A stretch of 64,000 bases of DNA, taken from Chaetoderma sp. LZ-2023a. Its lineage: Eukaryota > Mollusca > Caudofoveata > Chaetodermatida > Chaetodermatidae. Location: NCBI GenBank assembly GCA_034401795.1, contig CM067367.1, positions 80,658,674-80,722,673 of the forward strand, read 5' to 3'. Below, piece after piece: positions 39,601 to 44,377 of this stretch (positions are counted from its first letter, which is position 1; each line of letters starts with the position of its first letter). The translations under genes were made by a program, and so were the position numbers. Below the pieces are notes generated by a model. The model was not told the DNA's origin and searched no databases. It was given only the letters and a program-made list of their open reading frames with translations.

Positions 39601-42600
39601 GTCACGGGACCGGTGCCTGGTACCAGATTGGCCTCAACCACGGGTGGAGCCGCTGCCCTGGCTTGCGCCAAGCCAGACAGATGGAGGACGGTTCCGTCCA
39701 GGACGGAATCGACCTCGATATTCTCCACCCGTGGCATCACAGGCCGCAGCAACCTCTCCTCCTCGGCCTCCTTGTCTTCAGACTCCGAAGAGTCGTCACT
39801 AGACGAGGAAACCGCGGACGGCTCCCACACCTGACGGACCGGCCACCGCCACTGGACCACCCGGAGGTGGCCGCAGAGAGACAGAACCCGTCAGGCCGGA
39901 GCCCGACGGGACTGTCAGGGGGCCGTACGAGACAGCTCCCTCGGTGACCAGTCCAGAACCCTGTCCTAGGACAGGGTCCGTACCAGGCATGGGGAGAAAC
40001 TGCCCCCCAACCTTCGGCAGCAGTGACGACACCAGCGTGGGCAGAACGCTATGCAGAAAACCCTGCATAGCCGGACCGAACCACGCCGGCGGTGCCATCT
40101 CCACCACCTCCAGCTTGGGACGTGGAACGCCCCCACCGGCCGAACCGGACACTCCACGATTTACCTTCGGACCGCCTGACCCCGCGTCAGACCCAGCCAC
40201 ATCCTTCTTGGCAAGGAACTTCAACATCACTTCCGCGGACCACACTGCACACACACTACACCTACTATCAAGGTTACATGGCGTACACCTAAAACAGACA
40301 TGGTCCATAAACATGACCCGTACAAATTTGTGGCACACGTCACATGATGGCGGGGCTGGCTTGGCCTATAAATAAGCACAAACCTACAATAAGCAAGCGG
40401 AACGAGACACAGATGGAAGGCAGACAATTAATTTTCAAATAATTTGACCATAAATTAACTGTACCCTCCCGCACCCCACCCCGCAACGTTACAGCAAAGA
40501 TCACATTGATTATGACGACGAGAACGATGCGGGCATAAATACACCCATAATTGATCCTCCAGGATGTATAAAGGAACCAGGAATCATATCGCATAGCATT
40601 CGAGGTATATTTACCAATCAATATAAATTATACTCCTAACGAAAGCCGAAACGATATGTTAAGAAACAACAAAATATAAACAAACTGCTGTAGCACACGG
40701 TAAAACCGCAGACCGCACATCTAATCAAGAATTTTGAAACCACCGATCATTGCAAACCGATCGTGATAACACGTAAACTTGACCATTCCAAAGTTTCCAG
40801 TACCATTTTTAGTACGCAGCACCCAGAACAAGATGCGCGAATTAATGAAAAAATTTTCTTCACATAAACATCCGAGCATCACGGGTGTGACGTCACCCGC
40901 TCGGATCCTACGGAGAACGACGTCAGCCGATATTCGTGTTAGAAATACCGTAGCAAACACCTATTTTCATATCTGCCGATCGCCTGTTGGGGTTTAAAGA
41001 AGGCGATCATCCGGCATATCTCATTGTTAACACACGTCCCAGATTCTTTGGGGTCAGAAATTGGAACATGCGACACAACGAAATTTAGAGACCTAAGTCT
41101 TTTAACTATGGATAATAAGGAATTATACAACCTGGTTATCCTCGGCGGTATCCATATTATCCAATTATCCTTGCAAGAGAATCACTAGCTATCAATTATC
41201 ACAGACAAAAGACTTAGAAAGCAATCCAAAATCTCTCCACTGCAAAACGCATGTATGCTCTTGTTGCTATGCAAACAAGAATGAGCTCTATGGTAGATGG
41301 GTACTCGGCAGTTGCAAGCTGAGTACCCGGTTCCAAGGAGTCGGTAAAGCTTTCTAAGTCTATAGTCCTAGAGCCAGCTGTCAAGGCCAGCTGTATATCA
41401 GAAGTAACAGAATGGTGAGTATTGATCGATGGAGAACTTCGATTTCTGAGCTAATGGCATCTAGACGATCGGATTCCCTTGGAACGGGAGTCTACACTGG
41501 AGTCAATGTTAACGGAACTAACGATTGACGGATGAGCCAGTCCGGTTCGTAGCCGTTTCTTAACCACTGACAGACCAAACAATCTTGCACGACCTGATCC
41601 CACTGGTTTGAGAACAGTTGAAATCTGCCTCCGATGGAAGGAATCTGCACACAACTCGCGATCGAGATTGCACGAGATGACGTTAATTCGCTTAGGTGAA
41701 GATCCTCGACTCCCCTGGTTCCTGGTGATACCGGAGCGGATCCCACAGGATACCCGTCAGGACCGTCCCCCACGGCCACCCCGTGGTTTCTTGGAAAACT
41801 ACGGTCCGGAACCGCCACCACGGCTATCCTTACGGTAGCCGCCGCGACCCGAACCGCCACCCTTCCTATCCTCCTCATATGGCCTCTTATTAGAGGACTT
41901 GTATGAGGAATAATGACCAGAACCGTGCGAACCGGATGCCCGATGGGTATCACGGGCAGAAGGGCGGAAGGGTGATCTTTGGCGCTGCCTCTGTTGCTCC
42001 TGTCGGTTGAGTCCTTTTTGTCGACTTCCACGACTTGCCGACTACTTCTTGTTCCACAACCATTGATGCGACCTTAGATAAGGCTTGCCGTGCCGAGCCG
42101 CCGAACAAGCCTGGACCTATGAATGCCAGCCAATGGCCTAATCAGTGCCCCTCTCTCCCCGACGGAAAGCCGTGGAACTCGGGCATACTGATGGTAGGCC
42201 TGCTCCGGAAAGCGGACCCTATTCCTAATCACTTTCGGGGCCTTTGGAAGCGTAAGGTCCGGCTGGACCACACGATACGCCGCCACCTCCAACATGTCAG
42301 AGGTCAACGTATCCAAAGGCAGAAGAGTCACTGGACAGAGTGCTAGCCGCTCGCTCTGACATCCGCTCCATTGCCGGATCGCGCTGAGATCCTTGATCCG
42401 ATGCCAACCCAAGACGGCCGGATATCCATTCAAGGACCTGCACCCATTCAGCCTCGGTGGAAAAGGACGACTCATCCAACAAAGGACTGCCGTTCTCATC
42501 TTCCTTCTCGCCCTTGGACGAGAAAGACACAAACGATCCATTCTGAGGACTGCGGGCTTGTTTACTAGTGCAAACACACAGACCGTGAAGCCGCGGCTCC

Positions 42601-44377
42601 AACATCCAACGACTCGCCGGATACGGACTCACTGAAATCCATCGGCTCCAGCACGGGAGCCGGGACCACAGCCGCATTGACCACGGTAGCCGACGGAAAT
42701 CCGATAGGACCCGTAACCACCGGCGCCGGGATGCCATCAAAAACGACTCCAACGGCAGCACCGGATGAACAAAATCTGGATGGAAGATGCCCGACGGAAC
42801 TTCAACATCACCACCCAGCTGGCAAACGCGTACATAACCCGAAGGAGAACCTTGGGATGTACCAGGTACAGCCGTCGCGGAAAGATCTGGCTTGCCGGAA
42901 TCCTCCATGAGTAAAGGCTCCTCCTCCTCTGCCGTCGGCTCTTGAGCCAATGCAGCAGGAGGGACAGGTGCAACACCCTCCGCAGCACTAGCCGGACCAC
43001 CGAAAGGTAGTCCTGCACCAGACTACATCAACGGGATCGTGGATTGCAGGGACTCAAACATGGCTTTAAACTGAGCCGCCCACACACCCAAAGCTGAGTC
43101 CATTCTCTCATTCAGGCGCTCCTCCAAGCCTCTGGTGGACGCCTGATTAGCCTTGGCCGCCTTGTCCTTCGCGATCCTCTCCAGTCACGCACGTGACACG
43201 TCGATCACGGTCGAACTCCGCCACTAACTCCGACGACCACTTCACACAAACATCGCAAGGACCCCCAACCTTGCACTTCGCGCAAGCTACGCAGTGGTGA
43301 CCAGAAAACTTGCGCTTCATGAACCGATTACATTTCCTGCACAAAGTATCCAGGCCCTTAGACTTCTGCGAACACAAAGCAAGAATTAAAATGCTGCACA
43401 TGACATACATGACGAGCGAACGCACAATGACTTGATTGTAATATCAAAATTACTTAGAAACATTAACTTTCTCTTAAATTAATGATAATCAAGACATAAG
43501 GCAGGAAATATTTGAAACCTTTTAGAGTGAAATTTAATCAACACGGCTTGGTAATTAACTAACCGTTAACCAAGAAAAACGTACTGATCGCTACAAACAC
43601 CTTCATCAATGAAGTGAAGGCTAAAGATCAGCACAATCAGAGTGCATAGACATGCCAAGCCGAAGGCAAACATAATTCATGGGCGCTGCCATCTTGGCTA
43701 AAAGCGCATCCATCTTGGAAGGAACCGAGTCGCAAGAGAAATTAACTGAGTACCCGCATAATGCTAAAACAGTTAAGGGTACCGGAGCGACTCCAACAAT
43801 GGCTACCATTTAAAAATAATGTGCCAATTTAAGAAAATTCCAATCACTCATTATGGCACGAATGTATAAATTCTAGATTGATACAACCTGCCCCTCAGAT
43901 GAACTTTCTTTCCCTTCCATGAAGCCAGCGATTGATTATCGGAAAAAACGCATTAATCCGAATAAAATTGCAAATTTTTAAGAGCACAAAACATGCGACT
44001 TGAAGAGTCAGTAAAATAGACGAATCTGACTGTGATTGGGAATTGACTCGGTACCTGCGGCTATGGTAATTCTCGGACACAGTATGGGCAGGACAAGGAG
44101 AGTGCAGAGTTTTAATTGTTTATTTTGAGCTAGACTAGATAATAGACATTATCATAATAGTACATCTGGTAAGTATTATTCGAAGTAGAATTCGAACTTG
44201 ACCCAGGGCAGGTGGTGGTCATGAAATCACGAAAATATAATACACAATAAACGTACCGGCATTTTCTTTCGTGATATGTTTTTCCAGCAGCGATTCATTT
44301 AGGAGAAATTCAAACCCAGAAACAACATGTACGTGAGATGGACCTGTTACGTTCACGCGTGAAAACGTTTCTGACAT
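9597..44377 (-). CDS. INTS8: INTS8, Integrator complex subunit 8: N-terminal five coding exons (partial gene)
   Basis: INTS8 is a nuclear subunit of Integrator, the complex that cleaves snRNA and promoter-proximal nascent RNAs and carries a PP2A module. The coding exons join as 44377-44257, 26300-26217, 11992-11887, 10497-10351, 9659-9597, totalling 521 nt with all phases compatible. The conceptual N-terminus shows FEFLLNESLLEKH, then LILQFLQEAEAF, LLALKAAAFLKWDLIVLEK, LLESLITELLRIAIG, and RTIVHNSFPVKP, in the order expected from vertebrate INTS8 as I recall it. Every junction has GT-AG sites. An in-frame TAA at -15 supports the ATG, with a purine at -3. Introns 1 and 2 are about 18.0 and 14.2 kb, introns 3 and 4 are 1.4 and 0.7 kb, and intron 5 exceeds 9.5 kb. 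The rest of the gene lies beyond position 1. Confidence 0.93.
10021..10120. mobile_element. Family-A MITE, right half only
   Basis: Only the distal arm is present: GCCAGTTATTCCAGTGGC, AATTTTCAAAAACAG, then a degraded GCAAATGGACAT tail. Its right end runs directly into the next copy through GACCATTAATGGTCA, as if two elements had fused at their ends. Confidence 0.6.
10118..10338. mobile_element. Family-A hairpin MITE next to INTS8 exon 4 donor
   Basis: Long hairpin with arms around GAATGTCCATTTACAGGCCA and TTTTTGAAAATTTACCACTG, separated by the loop CTCGATAACCGAG. The right end is CATTAAAGGGTTAA at 10325-10338, only 12 nt from exon 4, so the exon's GTAAGT lies in the gap. Confidence 0.8.
10351..10497 (-). 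CDS. INTS8: INTS8 coding exon 4
   Basis: 147 nt, acceptor GATCTAACCACAG at 10498 and donor GTAAGT at 10350-10345. It begins with the last base of a Gly codon and ends with TG of a split Trp codon. It encodes LPACLLESLITELLRIAIG and ends AAFAIQLYHRW. Hairpin MITEs of family A end 12 nt downstream (10338) and begin 27 nt upstream (10525) of this exon. Confidence 0.94.
10525..10765. mobile_element. Family-A hairpin MITE next to INTS8 exon 4 acceptor
   Basis: Left TTAA at 10525-10528 and right AAAGGGTTAA at 10756-10765 enclose a near-perfect hairpin at 10580-10713. The left end is 27 nt from the exon 4 acceptor, so the acceptor tract occupies the gap. Confidence 0.82.
11132..11368. mobile_element. 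Family-A hairpin MITE copy
   Basis: TTAA at both ends (11132 and 11365) with a hairpin at 11184-11315 carrying ACTGGCTCGGTTATCGAGCC at its apex. It lies in INTS8 intron 3. Confidence 0.78.
11496..11848. mobile_element. Family-B element with an internal degenerate repeat
   Basis: The left end reads TTAACCCTTTCACCAATGA and the right end reads TTGTCGATGAAAGGGTAA, an inverted pair. Inside are the hairpin TTGACTGGAAGCAGTAG / CAGCTTTCAGTCAAATTAA and, to its left, one unit of the CCACCCTATGAAGTTTCAAA repeat. It lies 38 nt from INTS8 exon 3. Confidence 0.6.
11887..11992 (-). CDS. INTS8: INTS8 coding exon 3
   Basis: 106 nt, acceptor TTTTAATTGTAG at 11993 and donor GTGAGT at 11886-11881. TT completes the codon begun in exon 2, and GG is left for exon 4. 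It encodes a basic linker then VRLLALKAAAFLKWDLIVLE, a well-conserved INTS8 segment. Confidence 0.94.
12176..12285. mobile_element. Family-B element, left half
   Basis: Begins TTAACCCTTTCAACAACTAA and continues to TTGTTGAATATTTTGAAATT and ACTGGAAGCTACTGCTGCC. The right half is replaced by the tandem repeat that follows. Confidence 0.6.
12290..13035. repeat. Degenerate tandem array, units of roughly 100-150 bp
   Basis: At least five units share the anchor TAGTCCAACCACCCTATGAA followed by GTTTCAAAGCGATC, GATAAACGGTAACGGAGTTA and GCCATCTTGGATTT. Anchors lie near 12349, 12488, 12639, 12740 and 12880. A related unit is at about 11580-11700 and another array is at 24930-25275. No coding function is seen. 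Confidence 0.7.
13036..14009. other. INTS8 intron 2, no gene recognised
   Basis: AT-rich sequence with scattered short frames, none with a recognisable domain or a good acceptor/donor pair in the INTS8 frame. Nothing further is supported. Confidence 0.5.
14018..14192. mobile_element. Palindromic hAT-like MITE with 8-bp target duplication
   Basis: A 175-bp almost perfect palindrome begins CACAGGCCTTTGAATTTTGG and ends CAAAATTCAAAGGCCTGT. It is flanked by the identical 8-mer GGTCTATT at 14010-14017 and 14193-14200. An 8-bp duplication and a short terminal inverted repeat are typical of hAT-derived MITEs. No coding capacity. Confidence 0.78.
14201..15236. other. INTS8 intron 2, no gene recognised
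   Basis: A 75-codon plus-strand frame at 14454-14681 is Ser/Lys-rich and has no recognised domain. The rest is plain AT-rich DNA. No splice-supported exon is seen. Confidence 0.4.
15237..15640. repeat. Tandem duplication (period 201 bp) of a unit containing a family-A hairpin
   Basis: ACCATAGGTATAAC begins at 15237 and again at 15438, and both copies continue through GACACAATTTTGTTAGCAT and a family-A hairpin. The second hairpin has drifted but both arms changed together, keeping the pairing. Confidence 0.8.
15770..15808. repeat. GC-rich hairpin
   Basis: TTAGCCTACCCCCACC and GGTGGGGTAGGCTAAA are inverted around a 5-base loop, a strong small hairpin in otherwise AT-rich intron. No known function is claimed. 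Confidence 0.6.
15809..17404. other. INTS8 intron 2, degenerate repeats
   Basis: A short TATC run lies at 16010-16025. From 16490 to 16900 loosely repeated phrases (GACCACACAAAATTCTG, AATCCATCAAGAGGTTAATG types) recur with high divergence. No gene is supported. Confidence 0.4.
17405..17525. mobile_element. Family-A hairpin MITE copy
   Basis: Hairpin arms GACTATTTTTGAAAATTTACC and GGTAAAATTTCAAAACTAGTC surround ACTGGTTCAATAATTGAGCC. The distal tail is diverged. Confidence 0.7.
18177..18245. repeat. Family-B hairpin, compact copy
   Basis: Starts CCTGTTGAATATTTTGAAAC and ends AAATATTCAACAG, with the central loop shortened. Confidence 0.6.
18630..18766. mobile_element. Family-A hairpin MITE copy
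   Basis: A well-preserved hairpin with ACTGTCTAGATAACCGAGCC at the apex and TTGCAAATGGATATTTT at the distal end. A TTAACCCTTTAACACTC end near 18355 may be its displaced left terminus. Confidence 0.72.
18999..19455. repeat. Tandem duplication, period 230 bp
   Basis: Two units begin with TTGTAAMCACCATGCATGTC at about 18999 and 19229. Each unit contains two internal CACCATGCATGTCACCCA phrases and an inverted GCACGATTATAATCRTGC. Sequence identity between the units is high. Confidence 0.78.
19483..19677. mobile_element. 195-bp palindromic MITE-like element
   Basis: GACTGAGTGGTGGTAGTAAA at the left end pairs with the inverted right end ...CACTACCACCGCTCAGTC. ATAGCATTCTATC and ATAGAATGCTAT form the inner arms around an AT-rich loop. 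Flanking duplications are not clear. Confidence 0.68.
19884..20119. mobile_element. Family-A MITE with both TTAA ends (piggyBac-like)
   Basis: The left end is TTAACCCTTTAATGGTCA and the right end is ACCATTAAGGGGTTAA, an inverted pair including the TTAA. TTAA target sites with CCCTTT-type termini are typical of piggyBac-derived MITEs. The interior hairpin has CTGGCTCAATGACTGAGCCAG at the apex. This is the cleanest full-length copy for defining the family. Confidence 0.8.
20480..21743. mobile_element. ~240-bp palindromic MITE split by a hAT-like insertion
   Basis: The left arm (20480-20600) reads ACACAGACAGTAGC...CCACCACTGATCACCAGC. The right arm (20601-20690 plus 21726-21743) mirrors it, with GCTACTGTCTGTGTTGGTGA after the insertion. 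Removing 20698-21717 and one 8-bp duplicate restores a continuous palindrome. Confidence 0.78.
20698..21717. mobile_element. Non-autonomous hAT-like element, 1,020 bp, with 8-bp target duplication
   Basis: The ends are TAGAGCTGGGCGGT and ACCGCCCAGCTCTA, apart from one mismatch-tolerant base, and the flanking 8-mer GTTTACGC occurs at 20690-20697 and 21718-21725. Terminal repeats beginning TAGRGCTG and 8-bp duplications are hAT hallmarks. Subterminal regions carry repeated CGGTAYCRCGGTAT motifs. No transposase-like frame is present, so it would depend on a hAT transposase elsewhere. Confidence 0.85.
22085..22230. mobile_element. Family-A MITE, left arm deleted
   Basis: The right arm GAGCCAGTCATTCCAGTG, ATAAATTTTCAAAAATAG and the tail are intact. 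The left arm is reduced to AAATGCCAATTTGC. It ends GACCATTAAAGAGTTAA. Confidence 0.62.
22235..22380. mobile_element. Family-A MITE copy
   Basis: AAATGCCCATTTGCAAGCC and GGCCTGCAAATGGTCATTT form the outer arms, with TAGCTTGGTTATCAAGCC at the apex. It directly abuts the copy at 22085-22230. Confidence 0.68.
22468..22595. mobile_element. Family-A MITE copy, apex rearranged
   Basis: Outer arms AAATGTCTGTTTGCAGAGC and TTCTGCATATGGACATTT are present. The apex GGCTCGGTTATGGACACTC no longer pairs fully. Confidence 0.6.
22780..23010 (-). other. Possible decayed coding fragment of unknown origin
   Basis: Minus-strand reading from an ATG near 22985 gives a short acidic stretch (DSKSSDDDMFDDEE) that hits a stop. 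A neighbouring frame then reads LERLEDKLEAGTLQIE. The composition looks protein-like, but no family is recognised and no splice sites support it. Confidence 0.2.
23123..23835 (-). pseudogene. Tc1-like transposase, frameshifted and truncated
   Basis: The N-terminal helix-turn-helix reads ARHFNVHASTISRLRQRE in one frame (about 23780-23640). The catalytic domain reads VRNRLHDAGLHARRP onward in another. The first catalytic Asp is in LFSDESRF and the second in QQDNAR, typical of Tc1/mariner DD34E proteins. The frame stops immediately after QQDNAR, so the third acidic residue is missing. At least one frameshift lies near 23580-23640, and further stops precede the HTH. No terminal inverted repeats are visible. 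It lies in INTS8 intron 2. Confidence 0.88.
23880..24929. other. INTS8 intron 2, no gene recognised
   Basis: Only short frames without domain signatures; nothing else is supported. Confidence 0.45.
24930..25275. repeat. Second copy of the degenerate CCACCCTATGAAG tandem array
   Basis: Three units have anchors near 24947, 25050 and 25205. They share GTTTCAAAGCGATCTGATAA, ACGGAGTTATCATCCGGAAA and AAGATGGCCACTAGTGGCCA with the array at 12290-13035, in the same orientation. Confidence 0.68.
25585..25730. repeat. Hairpin repeat
   Basis: CATTCCCATAATGCAACT and AGTTGCATTATGGGAATG form the inner arms. TTCTGCCTG and its inverted counterpart CAGAACTGCCT continue the pairing outward. Confidence 0.6.
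26217..26300 (-). CDS. INTS8: INTS8 coding exon 2
   Basis: 84 nt, acceptor TTGTCTTTTCAG at 26301 and donor GTAGGC at 26216-26211. It starts with the last two bases of a split Asp codon and ends in phase 1. It encodes PSAIKLILQFLQEAEAF and an acidic Gln/Glu-rich tail, matching the helical segment after exon 1 in INTS8. A 17-bp minisatellite lies 123 nt upstream in intron 1. Confidence 0.92.
26424..26783. repeat. Minisatellite, ~17-bp unit, about 20 copies
   Basis: Unit TTTCACTGAACCCCGCC with variants (CCTGCC, TTCTGCTGAAACC). It starts 123 nt upstream of INTS8 exon 2, within intron 1. Confidence 0.88.
27506..27830. repeat. Tandem duplication, period 156 bp
   Basis: GATTATGCTTTGCGAGAC begins at 27517 and 27673 and the two units are almost identical. 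A third, diverged start follows at about 27825. Diverged relatives occur at 27930-28000 and 49190-49260. Confidence 0.8.
28347..28538. mobile_element. Family-A MITE copy, diverged
   Basis: Starts TTAACCCTTTAGCACCC and ends TTTGAGGGTTAA. The interior hairpin has decayed to CTAGAATGGCTGGCTTG with imperfect arms. Confidence 0.65.
28539..29166. other. INTS8 intron 1, no gene recognised
   Basis: AT-rich DNA with no domain-bearing frame. Confidence 0.45.
29167..29389. mobile_element. Family-B MITE, full length
   Basis: TTAACCATTTCACCGACAA at the left and a degraded inverse TCAGTGGTGATATGGTTAA at the right. The inner hairpin runs from TTCTGTTGAACATTCTG to TTCAAAATATTCAACAG with a CAGCAACAACTTCC loop side. 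TTAA occurs at both ends. Confidence 0.7.
29390..30488. other. INTS8 intron 1, no gene recognised
   Basis: No recognisable coding or structured feature beyond short AT-rich runs. Confidence 0.45.
30489..30909. mobile_element. Two adjacent family-A MITE copies
   Basis: The first starts TTAACCCTTTAATGGCC and has its apex at CTGGCTCCATAATCAAGCCAG. A second, more decayed hairpin follows at 30735-30865 and ends near CCATTACAGGGATAA. Confidence 0.6.
31534..31660. repeat. DIRS-B internal complementary region
   Basis: 31534-31596 is the reverse complement of the left terminus (31177-31240), including GTTTTTATAGTGGTTAATAA. The adjoining 31597-31660 should mirror the 5' terminus, but no such end is found after 43425, so that terminus appears lost. 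Confidence 0.8.
31860..33089 (-). pseudogene. DIRS-B tyrosine recombinase remnant
   Basis: The N-terminal core-binding segment (RVYKCRLKIFGEWCSDQG) is at about 32840-32700. The middle (RGLGNIRPPIAKPLPSWKL) is in another frame. The catalytic end keeps HDVR at about 32085 and FTIFYLKD at about 31990. The Trp expected before the Tyr box reads as TGA. Several frameshifts and stops make it non-functional. Confidence 0.78.
33110..34438 (-). pseudogene. DIRS-B RT-RNase H remnant, 3' portion
   Basis: RT reads from FYSMMFLIPK and GGWRPILNLKPLNKF through IDLKDAYFHIPM, LPFGLTTAPRV and YIDDWLL (34478-33633 frame). It shifts frame near 33640 into RNase H with FTDAST and RTDNSTMVSYL. RNase H is cut at 33340 by a TGAG-type repeat. 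The distal piece (FIAPFWPKR, FVDLLDLL) resumes at 33127. The 5' end continues across DIRS-C at 41437. Confidence 0.85.
33288..33337. repeat. TGAG/TCAC simple repeat replacing part of DIRS-B RNase H
   Basis: (GTGA)n with an inverted TCACTCACTCGTGAGT start sits exactly where RNase H homology stops. A 160-bp AT-rich stretch with four ATTGGGT repeats follows before the polyprotein resumes. Confidence 0.75.
34439..34632. repeat. DIRS-C inverted terminal repeat, 3' end
   Basis: 34474-34632 is inverted at 41262-41421, including GACTATAGACTTAGAAAGCT and an inner small palindrome GGGTACTCGG/CCGAGTACCC. The outer 34439-34498 recurs inverted in the ICR. Confidence 0.9.
34688..34790. repeat. DIRS-C internal complementary region
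   Basis: The first half mirrors the left end (34439-34498) and the second half mirrors the right end (41392-41436) with one mismatch. This is the same design as in DIRS-A, in an unrelated sequence. Confidence 0.9.
34791..35270. other. DIRS-C 3' untranslated region
   Basis: Non-coding, with a run of ten or more C at about 34937-34947. Nothing else is recognised. Confidence 0.55.
35271..36290 (-). pseudogene. DIRS-C tyrosine recombinase, one frameshift
   Basis: The N-terminal core-binding part (STFKSYNNKVNRFADWCEEK) and the first catalytic Arg (SSARRRSEIH) read in one frame down to about 35615. A one-step frame change follows, and the rest (35618-35271) keeps HCVR, AQWHCES and nucleophile Tyr in DYYMRD. 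All active-site residues are present. The upstream frame is continuous to 37159 beneath RT-RNase H. Confidence 0.87.
36292..38028 (-). CDS. DIRS-C reverse transcriptase-RNase H
   Basis: 578 codons open. RT signatures are FLVPKSTGGWRP (59-70), SIDLKDAYFH (107-116), LPFGLSTAP (140-148) and YIDDW (172-176). RNase H acidic residues are Asp339, Glu371, Asp396 and Asp447. The DIRS C-terminal region with DLFAT and WPSRAW follows. A TGA at about 38049 separates it from an in-frame upstream segment (WRGVTSDSLVL), where DIRS-A has Arg. Another stop at about 36289 cuts a C-terminal extension that resumes at 36267. The core enzyme is complete, and the true start is uncertain because of the upstream stop. 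Confidence 0.9.
   Translation of the reverse strand: MPEWWDFPPQNLSLAPVWTPVPLEPDKLEAVQNEVSGLLLKGAIKPMNQNTPGFFSNMFLVPKSTGGWRPVLNLGPLNWFIHTPRFQMETPRSVMAGLRKGMWCVSIDLKDAYFHISMNRSCHRFLRFAFQNQVWEFIVLPFGLSTAPRVFTRVVLAVTAFLRKENVELHTYIDDWLIKADSAARLNVDTALTLKLLSDLGWIVNREKSELMPTQHFVYLGMRFDLEEGRVYPSEPRVVSLLAILKSFRVGNHIQARRFLQMLGMMVSMEQVIPYAALMRRPSQLYLMSLWKQRTEPLSKLVPVLEPIMSHLVWWEQRQNLLVGVSLHLPHPQLSVYTDASLEGWGACLGEHQVSGTWTLQESQLHINLLEMMAVELALEEFLPMIRGKVILIRSDNLTVVSYINRQGGTRSPTLCIKVWHLIQWCRNYSVVLKAAHIPGRLNILADALSCRQRILPTEWSLNPPVLRRIFEHWGKPNVDLFATRENAQIMTYVSPIPDPNAVDTDALAISWRGMHAYAYPPTILLPKVLVKIREEPCLVLLIAPYWPSRAWFTDLLDLLGENPVQLPEIPNIISQAK
38050..40361 (-). pseudogene. DIRS-C gag, multiple frameshifts
   Basis: The N-terminal Cys/His cluster (CDVCHKF, DHVCFRCTPC, CSVC, then W..E...FL) is at 40361-40200 and matches the DIRS-A layout. 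The protein continues through three frame changes near 39850, 39500 and 39000 into a region with TPLTGPSIFGG, comparable to TPMTGPGLFGG in DIRS-A. An acceptor-like ATTTATAG precedes the first exon. No intact product is possible. Confidence 0.75.
41262..41436. repeat. DIRS-C inverted terminal repeat, 5' end
   Basis: Mirrors 34474-34632. The terminal GATCGATGGAGAA (ending 41436) matches the second half of the ICR and sets the boundary. Confidence 0.9.
41437..41650 (-). pseudogene. DIRS-B RT N-terminal fragment
   Basis: Reads GGRFQLFSNQWDQVVQDCL and NGYEPDW, then LVPLTLTPV followed by a TAG. The continuation (TPVPRESDRLDAISSEIE) aligns with the RT region just before the segment at 34438. This proves that the two DIRS-B halves were contiguous. 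Confidence 0.83.
41700..43425 (-). pseudogene. DIRS-B gag remnant
   Basis: The Cys cluster CRKCNRFMKRKF then HHCVACAKC and CDVC, followed by W..EL, is at 43340-43210, preceded by an acceptor-like TTGTGTTCGCAG. The body is spread over several frames. Near 41860-41770 an RGG-like tail (GGGSGRGGYRKDSRGGGSG) is visible. Broken throughout. Confidence 0.7.
43426..44250. other. Non-coding between DIRS-B and INTS8 exon 1
   Basis: Proximal part of INTS8 intron 1. No DIRS-B terminus, gene or RNA is recognised. Confidence 0.5.
44257..44377 (-). CDS. INTS8: INTS8 coding exon 1
   Basis: The ATG at 44377-44375 has an in-frame stop 15 nt upstream. The exon encodes 40 residues plus one base (phase 1) and ends at donor GTACGT (44256-44251). 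It carries GFEFLLNESLLEKH, the counterpart of the N-terminal WFEF-containing segment of human INTS8, with Gly in place of the Trp (codon at 44317-44315). Human work links this motif to PP2A recruitment, so the substitution is notable. Confidence 0.93.

Larger units (their letters stand above)
34439..41436 (-). mobile_element. DIRS-C: full-length DIRS retrotransposon nested in DIRS-B
   Basis: 6,998 bp with inverted termini (34474-34632 against 41262-41421) and an ICR at 34688-34790 complementary to both extreme ends. The minus-strand order is gag, RT-RNase H, YR. It interrupts DIRS-B inside its RT gene: flanking halves read ...ISSEIE (41437 side) and NLQRKNAIHLV (34438 side), which adjoin in the RT of the relatives. 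Gag has frameshifts and YR has one, so this copy is probably inactive but younger than its host element. Confidence 0.92.
41437..43425 (-). mobile_element. DIRS-B, 5' part (gag and RT start)
   Basis: Continuation of the outer element beyond the DIRS-C insertion. It holds the RT N-terminus and a broken gag. No terminal repeat matching the DIRS-B ICR follows, so the 5' end is deleted or strongly diverged. A long non-coding stretch separates it from INTS8 exon 1. Confidence 0.8.

Noticed and set aside
38477..40375. Plus-strand frames of 90-155 codons
   Set aside because: Antisense shadows of DIRS-C gag; Pro/Arg-rich without known motifs.
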